NCBI RefSeq assembly: GCF_000739735.1
Contig: NZ_BBJF01000012.1
Span: 1-64,000 of the forward strand
DNA length: 64,000 bases
From: Paraburkholderia ginsengisoli NBRC 100965
GTDB taxonomy: Bacteria > Pseudomonadota > Gammaproteobacteria > Burkholderiales > Burkholderiaceae
Direction of reading: 5' to 3'
How positions within the stretch are numbered: position 1 is the stretch's first letter; each line of letters opens with the position of its first letter. Below, one piece after another: positions 26,703 to 35,183 of the stretch. A model generated the notes under the pieces. The model saw only the letters and a list, made by a program, of their open reading frames with translations, was not told the DNA's origin and ran no database searches. Made by a program: the position numbers and the translations under genes.

Positions 26703-27173
26703 ATGAAATTGTTGAAGTTCGCGCTGGCGCTCACGGCGCTGGCGCCGCTCGCTGCTTACGCGGCATTGGGCACTGCACCGATCGCGCGTACGCATGCGGT
26801 TGCCGCGCCGCGCTCGATGCTGCAGTCGTCGGCGACGAGCGGCGTGTCGGCTACGGCCGCCACCGCGTCGTACACGGTGCGCGAAGCGAAGGGCGCCGAT
26901 GGCGTGACGATCCGCGAATACGTGTTGCCCAGCAACGTGGTGTTTGCCGTCGCGTGGCAAGGTCCGGTGCGCCCGGACATGAGCGAACTGCTCGGCAGCT
27001 ACTTCCCGAACTTCGCCAACGCGGGCGAAGGACGCGCGCACGGCATCGGTCCGATGGTCCAGCACAACAGCGCTTTCCATATCGAGTCGGCCGGCCATAG
27101 CGGCTACTTCTTCGGCAGGGCCTATCTACCGCGGCTCGTTCCCGCCAATGTCAGCATGGAGAGTCTGCAATGA
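26703..27173 (+). CDS. DUF2844 domain exported protein, copy 2
   Basis: A 156-residue paralogue of the protein at 24721. It has a signal peptide (MKLLKFALALTALAPLAAYA), a short Ala/Thr linker, then the shared core VTIREYVLPSNVVFAVAWQG and LLGSYFPNF. It lacks the Gln-rich insert of copy 1. GGAG at 26692-26695 sets ATG 26703. Its stop overlaps the next start by four bases (ATGA), so this copy is translationally coupled to its DUF3443 partner, unlike copy 1, where a 27-base gap separates them. Function unknown. Confidence 0.87.
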   Translation: MKLLKFALALTALAPLAAYAALGTAPIARTHAVAAPRSMLQSSATSGVSATAATASYTVREAKGADGVTIREYVLPSNVVFAVAWQGPVRPDMSELLGSYFPNFANAGEGRAHGIGPMVQHNSAFHIESAGHSGYFFGRAYLPRLVPANVSMESLQ

Positions 27174-28843
27174 AGCGGCGCGTGGATTCATCGAACAGCA
27201 ACACCATGACGACTTTCAACAGGAAGCTTTGCTGCGCGCTCGTGAGCGCGAGTGTGGCGCTGTCCGCGTGCGGCGGTGGGGGGGATGGGGGCGATCCCGC
27301 GGCTACGCCTACGCCTACGCCAACTCCGACACCTAGCCCGAGTCCGACACCTAGCCCGAGTCCGAGTCCAAGCCTGAGCCCGAGCCCGAGTCCGAGTCCG
27401 AGTCCGAGTCCGAGTCCGAGTCCGAGTCCGAGTCCGAGCCCGAGCCCGAGCCCGAGTCCGAGTCCGAGTCCAAGCCCGAGTCCAAGCCCGAGCCCAAGTC
27501 CGAGTCCGAGCCCGAGCCCGAGCCCGAGTCCGAGTCCGAGTCCGAGTCCGAGCCCGAGCCCGAGTCCGAGTCCGAGTCCAAGTCCGAGTCCGAGTCCAAG
27601 CCCGAGCCCGAGCCCGAGTCCGAGTCCAAGCCCGAGTCCGAGTCCGAGTCCGAGTCCGAGTCCGAGCCCGAGCCCGAGTCCAAGCCCGACTCCAAGTCCA
27701 ACCCCAAGTCCAAGTCCAAGCCCAAGCCCGACCCCGACCCCCACCAACACCGTCCCCCTCACCGTGGAACGCTGGACGAGCTACGTCAACATCCCCTATG
27801 TCAGCGTGACGATCTGCATTCCCGGCGGCCAGGGCGCGAACCAGTGCAAGACGATCGATCACATGCAGGTCGACACCGGCTCGGTCGGCGTGCGCGTGCT
27901 CGCCAGCGCGTTAGGTTCGGCGTTCGCCGCGAGCCTGCCGGCGCAATCGGGCGCCACCGACGATCCGACCGGTAACGCGCCGATCGCCGAATGCGCGCAG
28001 TTCAGCTCCAGCTATACATGGGGGGCCGTCAGACGCGCGGACGTGACGCTCGGCAGCAAGGTGGCGGGCAACCTGCCGATCCAGGTGATCGCCGACGGCA
28101 AGTACTCGACGCCGGACGACTGCCTGAAGCGCGGCGGCACCAACCTGAACTCAACGGACACGATGGGCGCGAATGGCGTAGTTGGCATTTCGCCCTCAAC
28201 GCGCGATTACGCGGCCGCGGCGAACACCGCGCTGCCGGCGACGTACTACTACTGCACGTCCGCGACGTCGTGCACGAGCACGCGCGTGCCGCTCGACACG
28301 CAGGTCATGAATCCGATCGCCAATTTCACGTCGGACAACAACGGCTCGATCATCCGTCTGCCCGCGTTGCCGGCGGGCGGCCAGCTGAGCGCAACGGGCG
28401 AACTGGTGTTCGGCATCGGCACGCAGTCGAACAATGCGCTGCCGTCGAATGCGAACGTCCTGACGCTAAACCAGTACGGCTATTTCACGACCACGTACAA
28501 GGGCACGCAGTATCTCAGCGCGATCGACAGCGGCTCCAACGCGAACTTCTTCACGGACACCACGACGCTCTATTCGGGCGACTGGTTCGTGCCGACCAGC
28601 ACGCTCAGCCTGTCCGCGATCCTCGTGGGCAACGCCAGCGGATCCACGCCGGTGACCGTGCCCTTCTCGCTGGCGAATGGCTATACGCTGCTAGCCAATC
28701 AGTACGCGGCCTATGACAGCCTGGGCGGGCCGTTGTACTACACGTTCCTCTGGGGGCTGCCGTTCTTTTACGGCCGCAGCGTCTATACCGCTCTCAACAA
28801 TGCGACGATCGGCACACACACAGGGCCGTTCATCGCGTTCTAA
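27170..28843 (+). CDS. DUF3443 lipoprotein with long Ser-Pro linker, copy 2
   Basis: A 557-residue paralogue of the lipoprotein at 25246. Lipobox LSAC gives a lipidated Cys at 34. Residues 46-192 are almost purely Pro alternating with Ser or Thr, a rigid extended spacer. The DUF3443 domain follows, with VDTGSVG (Asp 235) and IDSGS (Asp 453). The 218-residue separation is close to the 224 of copy 1. Cys positions (CIPGGQGANQC, YYYCTSATSC) are shared. GGAGAG nine bases upstream supports ATG 27170. The spacer would hold the domain away from the membrane. Pepsin-like activity is a hypothesis. Confidence 0.85.
   Translation: MKRRVDSSNSNTMTTFNRKLCCALVSASVALSACGGGGDGGDPAATPTPTPTPTPSPSPTPSPSPSPSLSPSPSPSPSPSPSPSPSPSPSPSPSPSPSPSPSPSPSPSPSPSPSPSPSPSPSPSPSPSPSPSPSPSPSPSPSPSPSPSPSPSPSPSPSPSPSPSPSPSPSPSPTPSPTPSPSPSPSPTPTPTNTVPLTVERWTSYVNIPYVSVTICIPGGQGANQCKTIDHMQVDTGSVGVRVLASALGSAFAASLPAQSGATDDPTGNAPIAECAQFSSSYTWGAVRRADVTLGSKVAGNLPIQVIADGKYSTPDDCLKRGGTNLNSTDTMGANGVVGISPSTRDYAAAANTALPATYYYCTSATSCTSTRVPLDTQVMNPIANFTSDNNGSIIRLPALPAGGQLSATGELVFGIGTQSNNALPSNANVLTLNQYGYFTTTYKGTQYLSAIDSGSNANFFTDTTTLYSGDWFVPTSTLSLSAILVGNASGSTPVTVPFSLANGYTLLANQYAAYDSLGGPLYYTFLWGLPFFYGRSVYTALNNATIGTHTGPFIAF
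27305..27745 (+). repeat. hexanucleotide minisatellite coding Thr/Ser-Pro repeats
   Basis: About 440 bases of imperfect 6-base units, mostly CCGAGT, CCGAGC and CCAAGT, flanked by ACGCCT-like units at the left edge. It encodes (Ser/Thr-Pro)n in the DUF3443 lipoprotein. The mixed unit types argue for old, recombined repeats. Unit number changes of any size keep the frame, so length variation between strains is expected. Both other frames and the opposite strand stay open across it only as a by-product. Confidence 0.95.
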
Positions 28844-28877
28844 GCACGCGACGCGGAGCTAACGAAGCACGAAACGG

Positions 28878-28910
28878 AAAGGCCGGCGCCCGGAGGCGCC
28901 GGCCTTTTTT
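28878..28910 (+). terminator. rho-independent terminator after DUF3443 gene
   Basis: A perfect 10-bp stem (GGCCGGCGCC at 28881-28890, GGCGCCGGCC at 28895-28904) with CGGA loop is followed by six T (28905-28910). An A triplet precedes it, so it can act in both directions. It sits between the rightward DUF3443 gene and the convergent aminotransferase gene. Confidence 0.92.
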
Positions 28911-28966
28911 CGCCAGCAGCGCGGTCAACTGGATCGCCCACGACAATCGCGCGCAATACGCACGCG

Positions 28967-30292
28967 CTACTCTGTCTCCCGCAACACCTCCGCGACCGTC
29001 CCGAAGATCTCCTCCAACTGCGCCTCCTCGACGATCAACGGCGGTGAGAACGCCAGAATATCGCCGGTATAACGCGTCAACACTCCCTTCTCGAAGCAGC
29101 GTACGAACACGTCATACGCGCGCGTGCCCGGCGCGCCGTCGCGCGGCGCCAACTCGACGCCGCCCACGAGGCCGAGATTGCGCACGTCGATCACATGCCG
29201 CTCGCCGCGCAGCTTGTGGATCGCGTTCTCGAACAGCGGCGCCATCCGCGCGGCCCGTTCGAAGAGTTGCTCGCGCTCGTACAGATCGATCGTCGCGCAC
29301 GCGGCGGCAGCGGCAATCGGATGCCCCGAGTACGTATAACCGTGGAACAGCTCGATGCCGCCCGGCGCGCCGTTCACGATCGTGTCGTGAATCTTCGCGC
29401 TCGCCGCGACCGCGCCCATCGGCGCGGCGGCATTGTTGGTGCCCTTGGCCATCGTCAGCAGGTCGGGCGTGACGCCGAAGTATTGCGCGGCGAACGGCGC
29501 GCCGAGGCGCCCCCAGCCGGTGATCACTTCATCGAAGATCAGCAGGATGCCGTGCTTGTCGCAGATTTCGCGCAAACGTTGCAAGTAGCCTTGCGGCGGA
29601 ATCAGCACGCCGGTCGATCCGGCCACCGGCTCGACGATCACTGCCGCAATCGTCGAGGCATCGTGCAGCGTGACGAGCCGTTCGAGCTCATCGGCGAGAT
29701 GCGCACCCCACGCGGGTTGTCCCTTCGAGAACGCCGCTTCCTTGATGTTCAGCGTATGCGGCAGATGATCGATCGCCGGCAGCAGTCCGCCTGAAAACGC
29801 CTTGCGATTCGGCGCGATGCCGCCCACCGAAATACCGCCGAAGCCGACGCCGTGATACCCGCGCTCACGTCCGATCAGCCGCGTGCGCTGTCCTTCGCCG
29901 CGCGCGCGGTGATAGGCGAGCGCGATCTTCAGCGCGGTATCGACCGCCTCCGAGCCGGAGTTGGCAAAGAAGATGTGTTTCAGATCGCCGGGCGTATGAC
30001 GGGCGATTTTCGTCGCGGCCTCGAAGGCCTTCGGGTGGCCCATCTGGAAGGTCGGCGCGAAATCCATCTCGGCCGCTTGCGCCTGCACCGCCGCGACGAT
30101 CTCGTCGCGGCAATGACCCGCGTTGACGCACCACAGGCCGGCCGTACCGTCGAGAATGCGCCGTCCATCGTGCGACGTGTAGTACATCCCCTTCGCGCTC
30201 GCCAGCAGGCGCGGTGCGCTCTTGAACTGGCGGTTCGCGGTGAAGGGCATCCAGAAAGCGGCCATATCGGGTGGGCTGACGCGCTCGCTCAT
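28967..30292 (-). CDS. class III omega-aminotransferase (beta-alanine--pyruvate type)
   Basis: A 441-residue PLP-dependent enzyme of the omega-amino acid:pyruvate transaminase group. It moves the amino group of beta-alanine or other omega-amines to pyruvate. It shows NSGSEA (111-116), DEVITG with the PLP-ring Asp 254, and the Schiff-base Lys 283 in MAKG. ATG 30292 has GAGGAG upstream. It is divergent from the urea uptake operon, separated by 351 bases. A role in nitrogen recovery from amines or pyrimidine breakdown would fit. Substrate choice within this family cannot be set from sequence. Confidence 0.9.
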   Translation of the reverse strand: MSERVSPPDMAAFWMPFTANRQFKSAPRLLASAKGMYYTSHDGRRILDGTAGLWCVNAGHCRDEIVAAVQAQAAEMDFAPTFQMGHPKAFEAATKIARHTPGDLKHIFFANSGSEAVDTALKIALAYHRARGEGQRTRLIGRERGYHGVGFGGISVGGIAPNRKAFSGGLLPAIDHLPHTLNIKEAAFSKGQPAWGAHLADELERLVTLHDASTIAAVIVEPVAGSTGVLIPPQGYLQRLREICDKHGILLIFDEVITGWGRLGAPFAAQYFGVTPDLLTMAKGTNNAAAPMGAVAASAKIHDTIVNGAPGGIELFHGYTYSGHPIAAAAACATIDLYEREQLFERAARMAPLFENAIHKLRGERHVIDVRNLGLVGGVELAPRDGAPGTRAYDVFVRCFEKGVLTRYTGDILAFSPPLIVEEAQLEEIFGTVAEVLRETE

Positions 30293-30539
30293 GTTCGTGT
30301 CTCCTCGTGTGTGTGGTCTTTCAGTGTAGGCAGAGCGCGGCCCATGCACAAAGGCGCGGCGGCCATGCACCGCCGACGCCCGCTGGCGGATACGCGCGCT
30401 TCGTTGCGGCGCGGCGCGCACCCGAACGAGGCGCTCGCCGCGCTGCTGCACCAGATTCGCGCTGCTGCGCGTCCCGCAGCGCTGCCGCGCAGCCGCGCCG
30501 CAGCGCGCGATCCGCGTAGTTCCAGTCGAAATTGCCGCA

Positions 30540-30555
30540 TGGCATGTGCCTTGCA
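30540..30555 (+). promoter_or_regulatory. sigma-54 (-24/-12) promoter of urtA
   Basis: TGGCATGTGCCTTGCA matches the sigma-54 consensus TGGCACGNNNNTTGCW at every fixed position but one (T for C at position 6), with correct GG-GC spacing. Transcription would start near 30566, about 78 bases before urtA. TGCAC half-sites of NtrC type occur upstream at 30345, 30366 (21 bases apart, two helical turns) and 30447. Sigma-54/NtrC control fits a urea transporter. The rest of 30293-30643 holds no gene. Confidence 0.75.
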
Positions 30556-30643
30556 GTACACGAGCGGCAAGTCATGCGGGATAAGCCCTGCTGGCTGAAA
30601 TAGACGCCCATAAACAGTCACCATCAATGGCAAGGGGAAACAC

Positions 30644-31942
30644 ATGAAACGTCGCAGTCTGTTGAAGTTCGGCTCCATGTCCGGCGCATTGGCGCTTGCT
30701 GGCCAGGTGCCGTTCGCGAATGCGCAGTCGGACAGCGGTCCGATCAAGGTGGGCATCCTGCATTCGCTGTCCGGCACGATGGCCATCTCCGAAACGTCGC
30801 TGAAGGACACCGCGTTGATGACCATTGCGGACATCAACAAGAACGGCGGCGTGATGGGCCGTCAGCTTCAGCCGGTAGTGGTCGACCCCGCGTCGAACTG
30901 GCCGCTGTTCGCCGAGAAAGCGCGTCAGCTGATCACGCAGGAGAAGTGCTCGGTGGTGTTCGGCTGCTGGACGTCGGTGTCGCGCAAATCGGTGCTGCCG
31001 GTGTTCGAGGAACTGAACGGCCTGCTGTTCTATCCGGTGCAGTACGAAGGCGAGGAAATGTCGCGCAACGTGTTCTATACCGGCGCGGCGCCCAATCAGC
31101 AGGCGATCCCCGCGACCGAATATCTGATGAGCGCCGAAGGCGGCGGCGCCAAGCGCTTCTTCCTGCTAGGCACCGACTATGTATATCCACGCACGACCAA
31201 CAAGATCCTGCGCGCGTTCCTCAAGTCCAAGGGCGTCCAGGAAGCCGATATTCAGGAGGTCTACACGCCGTTCGGCCATAGCGACTACCAGACCATCGTC
31301 GCGAACATCAAGACCTTCTCGCAGGGCGGCAAGACCGCGGTGATCTCGACGGTGAACGGCGACTCGAACGTGCCGTTCTACAAGGAACTGGGCAACCAGG
31401 GGCTGAAGGCGTCGGATGTGCCGGTGGTCGCGTTCTCGGTCGGCGAAGAGGAACTGCGCGGCATCGATACGAAGCCGCTGGTCGGCAACCTCGCGGCATG
31501 GAACTACTTCATGTCGGTGCGCAGTCCGGCCAACGACAAGTTCAAGAAGCAATGGGCCGCATGGGTCGCGCAGAACAACCTGCCGGGCGGCACGAAGCGC
31601 GTGACCAACGACCCGATGGAAGCGACCTTCGTCGGCATCCATATGTGGAAGCAGGCGGTCGAGAAAGCGAAGAGCACCGAGGTCGACAAGGTGCGCGTGG
31701 CGATGGTCGGCCAGACCTTCGCAGCGCCGTCGGGCTTCACGCTGGAGATGGACGGCAATCACCATCTGCACAAGCCGGTGATGATCGGCGAAGTGCGTGC
31801 CGACGGCCAGTTCAACGTCGTGTGGCGGACCAAGACCGCGATTCGCGCGCAGCCGTGGAGCCCGTTCATCGCGGGTAATTCGAGCAAGCCGGATGTGGTC
31901 AGTTCGATCCCGGCGTTCCTGAAGCGCTCGCGCGTCGCCTGA
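30644..31942 (+). CDS. urtA: urea ABC transporter substrate-binding protein
   Basis: A 432-residue periplasmic urea-binding protein of the peripla_BP_5 class. The N-terminus KRRSLLKF followed by a hydrophobic stretch and AQA/AQS cleavage resembles a twin-arginine signal. Characteristic UrtA segments are visible: GILHSLSGTMAISE, PVQYEGEE, LGTDYVYPRTTN and GDSNVPFYKE. It is the first gene of urtABCDE and would be the most abundant product; hairpins in the 405-base gap after it may stabilise its mRNA. A sigma-54 promoter lies upstream, in line with induction during nitrogen limitation. Confidence 0.96.
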   Translation: MKRRSLLKFGSMSGALALAGQVPFANAQSDSGPIKVGILHSLSGTMAISETSLKDTALMTIADINKNGGVMGRQLQPVVVDPASNWPLFAEKARQLITQEKCSVVFGCWTSVSRKSVLPVFEELNGLLFYPVQYEGEEMSRNVFYTGAAPNQQAIPATEYLMSAEGGGAKRFFLLGTDYVYPRTTNKILRAFLKSKGVQEADIQEVYTPFGHSDYQTIVANIKTFSQGGKTAVISTVNGDSNVPFYKELGNQGLKASDVPVVAFSVGEEELRGIDTKPLVGNLAAWNYFMSVRSPANDKFKKQWAAWVAQNNLPGGTKRVTNDPMEATFVGIHMWKQAVEKAKSTEVDKVRVAMVGQTFAAPSGFTLEMDGNHHLHKPVMIGEVRADGQFNVVWRTKTAIRAQPWSPFIAGNSSKPDVVSSIPAFLKRSRVA

Positions 31943-31999
31943 GCGGAGCGACAGGAAGGCTCGGCGGCGTACAGGTTGATCCTGGTCGGCGGCGAAGTT

Positions 32000-32315
32000 G
32001 GCCGCTTTCGTTAGCGGCCTCATTAACCGCTTCGCCGCGTCGCGAGCCGATGTGATTCGACGACGGACGCGCTCGCCTCACCGCGCGTTCAGTCGCGGTG
32101 AGGCGGGTTCGGGCGCGTGCATGCGCGGTTGGCTATGCACCGTAGACCTCGATTCGCGCGGTTGTTTCTTGCGCGGTTGAATTCGCGGAAGGCACGCGCC
32201 GCGCGCACCGTGCCGCTCACGTCGCAGTGACGGCGGCCGAAGCCGATTCGCGGCGCGCCATCCGCGACGCAGTAATCCGACAGCGCGACCCAGCCGCTTG
32301 CATCAAGCAAGCGGC
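32000..32315 (+). other. three hairpins in the urtA-urtB gap (31943-32347)
   Basis: The 405-base gap contains three perfect inverted repeats. These are a 7-bp stem (32000-32006 with 32013-32019), a 12-bp stem with 8-base loop (CGCCTCACCGCG at 32074-32085 with 32094-32105), and a 9-bp stem with ATCAA loop (32293-32301 with 32307-32315). None has an adjacent U-tract, although TTTTTC occurs from 32329. They probably protect the urtA 3' end and lower expression of urtBCDE. No gene is seen here. Confidence 0.5.
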
Positions 32316-32347
32316 GCCGCGCTGCCGGTTTTTCTTCAAAGGCCACC

Positions 32348-33994
32348 ATGGCGTTTTCATTTCCCAATTCCGTACGACGCGCACGAGGCTTCGCCCGGCG
32401 CGGCATCGCCGGCGCGGCGCTGGTGCTGCTAGCCGGCGCGCCGCTCGCCGCGTTCGCGCTCGTCCCCGCCGATGTCGCGCCGCTCGCCGGCGACGACTTC
32501 GACGCCAAATCCGCGGCGATCGACAAGCTGATCGCCAACCACGACAAAGAATCGCTCGCGGTGCTCAAGGCGCTCGCCGACGACAGCGCGCTCGCCACCG
32601 ACGCGGGCGCCGTGCTGCTGCAGGACGGCGACACCGCGCGCGACGCCGTCACCGGCAAGACGGTGGCCGCTGGCGACGCGCAACCGGTGACGCTGAACAA
32701 CCTGCTGCGTTCGAAAGTGGCGGGCGCGCTATCGGGCCTGCAACTCGACTCGGCCGACCCCGCTACCCGCGACGCCGCGATCACGTCGCTGCTGCGCAAT
32801 CCCGATCCGGCGATCAAGCCGCTGGTCGACGCGGCGCGCGCGAAGGAAACCGATCCGGCGTTGAAGAAGCGCCTCGACACGCTGTGGGCGATGACGGCGC
32901 TGCACGACGCCGACCCGGCCAAGCGGCTGGAGGCCGTGCAACTGGTGGCCGCGCGGCACGACCTCGATATGAACGAACTGCTGCGCCCGCTGGTCGCGAA
33001 GAAGCCGGACGGCAGCTTCGTCGAAGCCGACGATCGCGTGCGCGCCGCCGCTCAAAGCGGCATCGACGAACTCGATGCGATCCAGCGCCGCAGCCAGATC
33101 GCCGGCACGCTGTTCGCCGGTTTGTCGCTCGGCAGCGTGCTGCTGCTCGCCGCGCTCGGCCTTGCGATCACGTATGGGCTGATCGGCGTGATCAATATGG
33201 CGCACGGCGAATTCCTGATGATCGGCGCGTACGCCACCTATGTCGTGCAGAACCTGTTTCAGCGCTTCGCGCCCGGCGCGTTCGACTGGTATCCGCTGCT
33301 CGCGGTGCCGGCCTCGTTCGTCGCGGCGGCGCTGGTCGGCATCGTGCTCGAACGGCTGGTGTTGAAGCACCTGTACGGCCGTCCGCTCGAAACGCTGCTG
33401 ACCACTTTTGGCGTCAGCCTGATCCTGATTCAGGCGACGCGCATGCTGTTCGGCGCGCAGAACGTGCAGGTGATCAACCCCGCGTGGATGAGCGGCGGCG
33501 TGACCGTGCTGCCGAATCTGATCCTGCCGTACAACCGGCTGGCGATTCTGGCGTTCTCGCTGATCGTGGTCGGCATCGCGTGGGCGGTGTTGACCAAGAC
33601 ACGCCTCGGCTTGTTCGTGCGCGCGGTCACGCAGAATCGCCGGATGGCCGCTTGCGTCGGCGTGAAGACCGCACGGGTCGATTCGTATGCGTTCGCGTTC
33701 GGCGCGGGCATCGCGGGTCTCGGCGGCTGCGCGCTGTCGCAGATCGGCAATGTCGGACCGGATCTCGGCCAGAGCTACATCATCGATTCGTTCATGGCGG
33801 TCGTGCTGGGCGGAGTGGGTCAGCTCGCGGGGACGGTGATCGGCGGCTTCGGGCTCGGGCTCGTCAGCAAAGCGATCGAACCGTTCTGGGGCGCGGTGCT
33901 CGCGAAGATCGCGGTGCTCGTGCTGATCGTGCTGTTCATCCAGAAGCGTCCGCAGGGCATGTTCGCCCTCAAGGGCCGCAGCGCGGAGGCATGA
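32348..33994 (+). CDS. urtB: urea ABC transporter permease UrtB
   Basis: A 548-residue inner-membrane permease of the LivH type with the long N-terminal extension seen in proteobacterial UrtB. Residues 1-40 contain a basic region and a hydrophobic signal or anchor. Residues 45-240 are a helical, charged, HEAT-like periplasmic region. The permease domain begins near 250, with the typical YGLIGVINMAHGEFLMIGAY stretch. It pairs with UrtC as the channel. The extension could contact UrtA; that is inference. urtC starts one base after its stop. Confidence 0.94.
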   Translation: MAFSFPNSVRRARGFARRGIAGAALVLLAGAPLAAFALVPADVAPLAGDDFDAKSAAIDKLIANHDKESLAVLKALADDSALATDAGAVLLQDGDTARDAVTGKTVAAGDAQPVTLNNLLRSKVAGALSGLQLDSADPATRDAAITSLLRNPDPAIKPLVDAARAKETDPALKKRLDTLWAMTALHDADPAKRLEAVQLVAARHDLDMNELLRPLVAKKPDGSFVEADDRVRAAAQSGIDELDAIQRRSQIAGTLFAGLSLGSVLLLAALGLAITYGLIGVINMAHGEFLMIGAYATYVVQNLFQRFAPGAFDWYPLLAVPASFVAAALVGIVLERLVLKHLYGRPLETLLTTFGVSLILIQATRMLFGAQNVQVINPAWMSGGVTVLPNLILPYNRLAILAFSLIVVGIAWAVLTKTRLGLFVRAVTQNRRMAACVGVKTARVDSYAFAFGAGIAGLGGCALSQIGNVGPDLGQSYIIDSFMAVVLGGVGQLAGTVIGGFGLGLVSKAIEPFWGAVLAKIAVLVLIVLFIQKRPQGMFALKGRSAEA

Positions 33995-33995
33995 G

Positions 33996-35183
33996 ATGAC
34001 TTCTGCTACCTCATCGACTCACGTCCGCGCAAGCAGCACCGGCGGCGCGGCGTCCGGACGCGATGCGCAGGCCGGCTTCGCGCTCGGCTTGCCGCCGCGT
34101 CCCGCGCTGCTGTCCCGGCGCGCATGGCTCGCGCTGATCGCGCTGATCATCGTATTCGGCCTCGGCGTGCCGTTCGCCACGCTGGTGGTGCCCGAAACGA
34201 GCGCACTGCATCTGTCCGCGTACGCGACGACCATCACCGGCAAGTTCATGTGCTACGCGATCGCGGCGCTCGCGCTCGATCTGGTGTGGGGCTACTGCGG
34301 CATCCTGAGCCTCGGCCATGCGCTGTTCTTCGCGCTCGGCGGCTACGCGATCGGCATGTACCTGATGCGCGCGATCGGCCATGACGGCAAGTACGGCAGC
34401 GACCTGCCCGACTTCATGGTGTTCCTCGACTGGCATCAACTGCCGTGGTACTGGCAGGGCACCCAGCATCTCGGCTACGCGTTGCTGCTGGTGGTGCTGG
34501 TGCCGGCGGTGGTCGCGTGGGTATTCGGCTTCTTCACGTTCCGCTCGCGCGTGAAAGGCGTGTACCTGTCGATCATCACGCAGGCGATGACCTTCGCCGC
34601 GATGCTGCTGTTCTATCGCAACGAGACGGGTTTCGGCGGCAATAACGGCTTCACGGACTTCAAACGCATCGGCGGCTTTCCGATCACGCATCCAGGCACG
34701 CGCACCGCCCTGCTGCTGATCACCTTCGCGGTGCTGATTCTCGCGTTCCTCGGCGCGCGCGCCATCGTCACATCTAAGCTGGGACGCGTCGTGACCGCCG
34801 TGCGCGATGGCGAAACCCGCCTGATGTTCCTCGGCTACAGCCCGCTCGCATACAAGCTGTTCGTGTGGACCGTGTCGGCGGTGCTGTGCGGGATCGCCGG
34901 CGCGTTGTACGTGCCGCAGGTCGGCATCATCAACCCGGGCGAGATGTCGCCGGGCAACTCGATCGAGATGGCGATCTGGGTCGCGGTGGGCGGACGCGGC
35001 ACGCTGATCGGGCCGATCATCGGCGCGTTCGCGGTGAACGGCGCGAAGAGCTTCTTTACGGCGAATTTCCCTGAATACTGGCTGTTCTTTCTCGGTCTGA
35101 TTTTCGTGCTGGTCCCGCTGCTGCTGCCGAACGGCATCATGGGGCTGATCGAACTCGTGACGCGCAAGAGGAACCGCTCATGA
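33996..35183 (+). CDS. urtC: urea ABC transporter permease UrtC
   Basis: A 395-residue LivM-type inner-membrane permease with about ten hydrophobic segments, including LDLVWGYCGILSLGHALFFA, the usual conserved loop of this family. The N-terminal 45 residues are polar and cytoplasmic. It completes the urea channel with UrtB. Its end overlaps the urtD start by four bases (ATGA), showing translational coupling. Confidence 0.95.
   Translation: MTSATSSTHVRASSTGGAASGRDAQAGFALGLPPRPALLSRRAWLALIALIIVFGLGVPFATLVVPETSALHLSAYATTITGKFMCYAIAALALDLVWGYCGILSLGHALFFALGGYAIGMYLMRAIGHDGKYGSDLPDFMVFLDWHQLPWYWQGTQHLGYALLLVVLVPAVVAWVFGFFTFRSRVKGVYLSIITQAMTFAAMLLFYRNETGFGGNNGFTDFKRIGGFPITHPGTRTALLLITFAVLILAFLGARAIVTSKLGRVVTAVRDGETRLMFLGYSPLAYKLFVWTVSAVLCGIAGALYVPQVGIINPGEMSPGNSIEMAIWVAVGGRGTLIGPIIGAFAVNGAKSFFTANFPEYWLFFLGLIFVLVPLLLPNGIMGLIELVTRKRNRS

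Noticed and set aside
27305..27745. CRISPR-like or tandem regulatory array
   Set aside because: Units are 6 bases without spacers and encode Ser-Pro repeats in a continuous reading frame.
27151..27862. Gly-Leu, Ser-Asp and Arg-Thr repeat proteins in other frames of the repeat
   Set aside because: All arise from the 6-base repeat lacking stops in every frame; only the Ser-Pro frame continues into a conserved domain with a lipobox.
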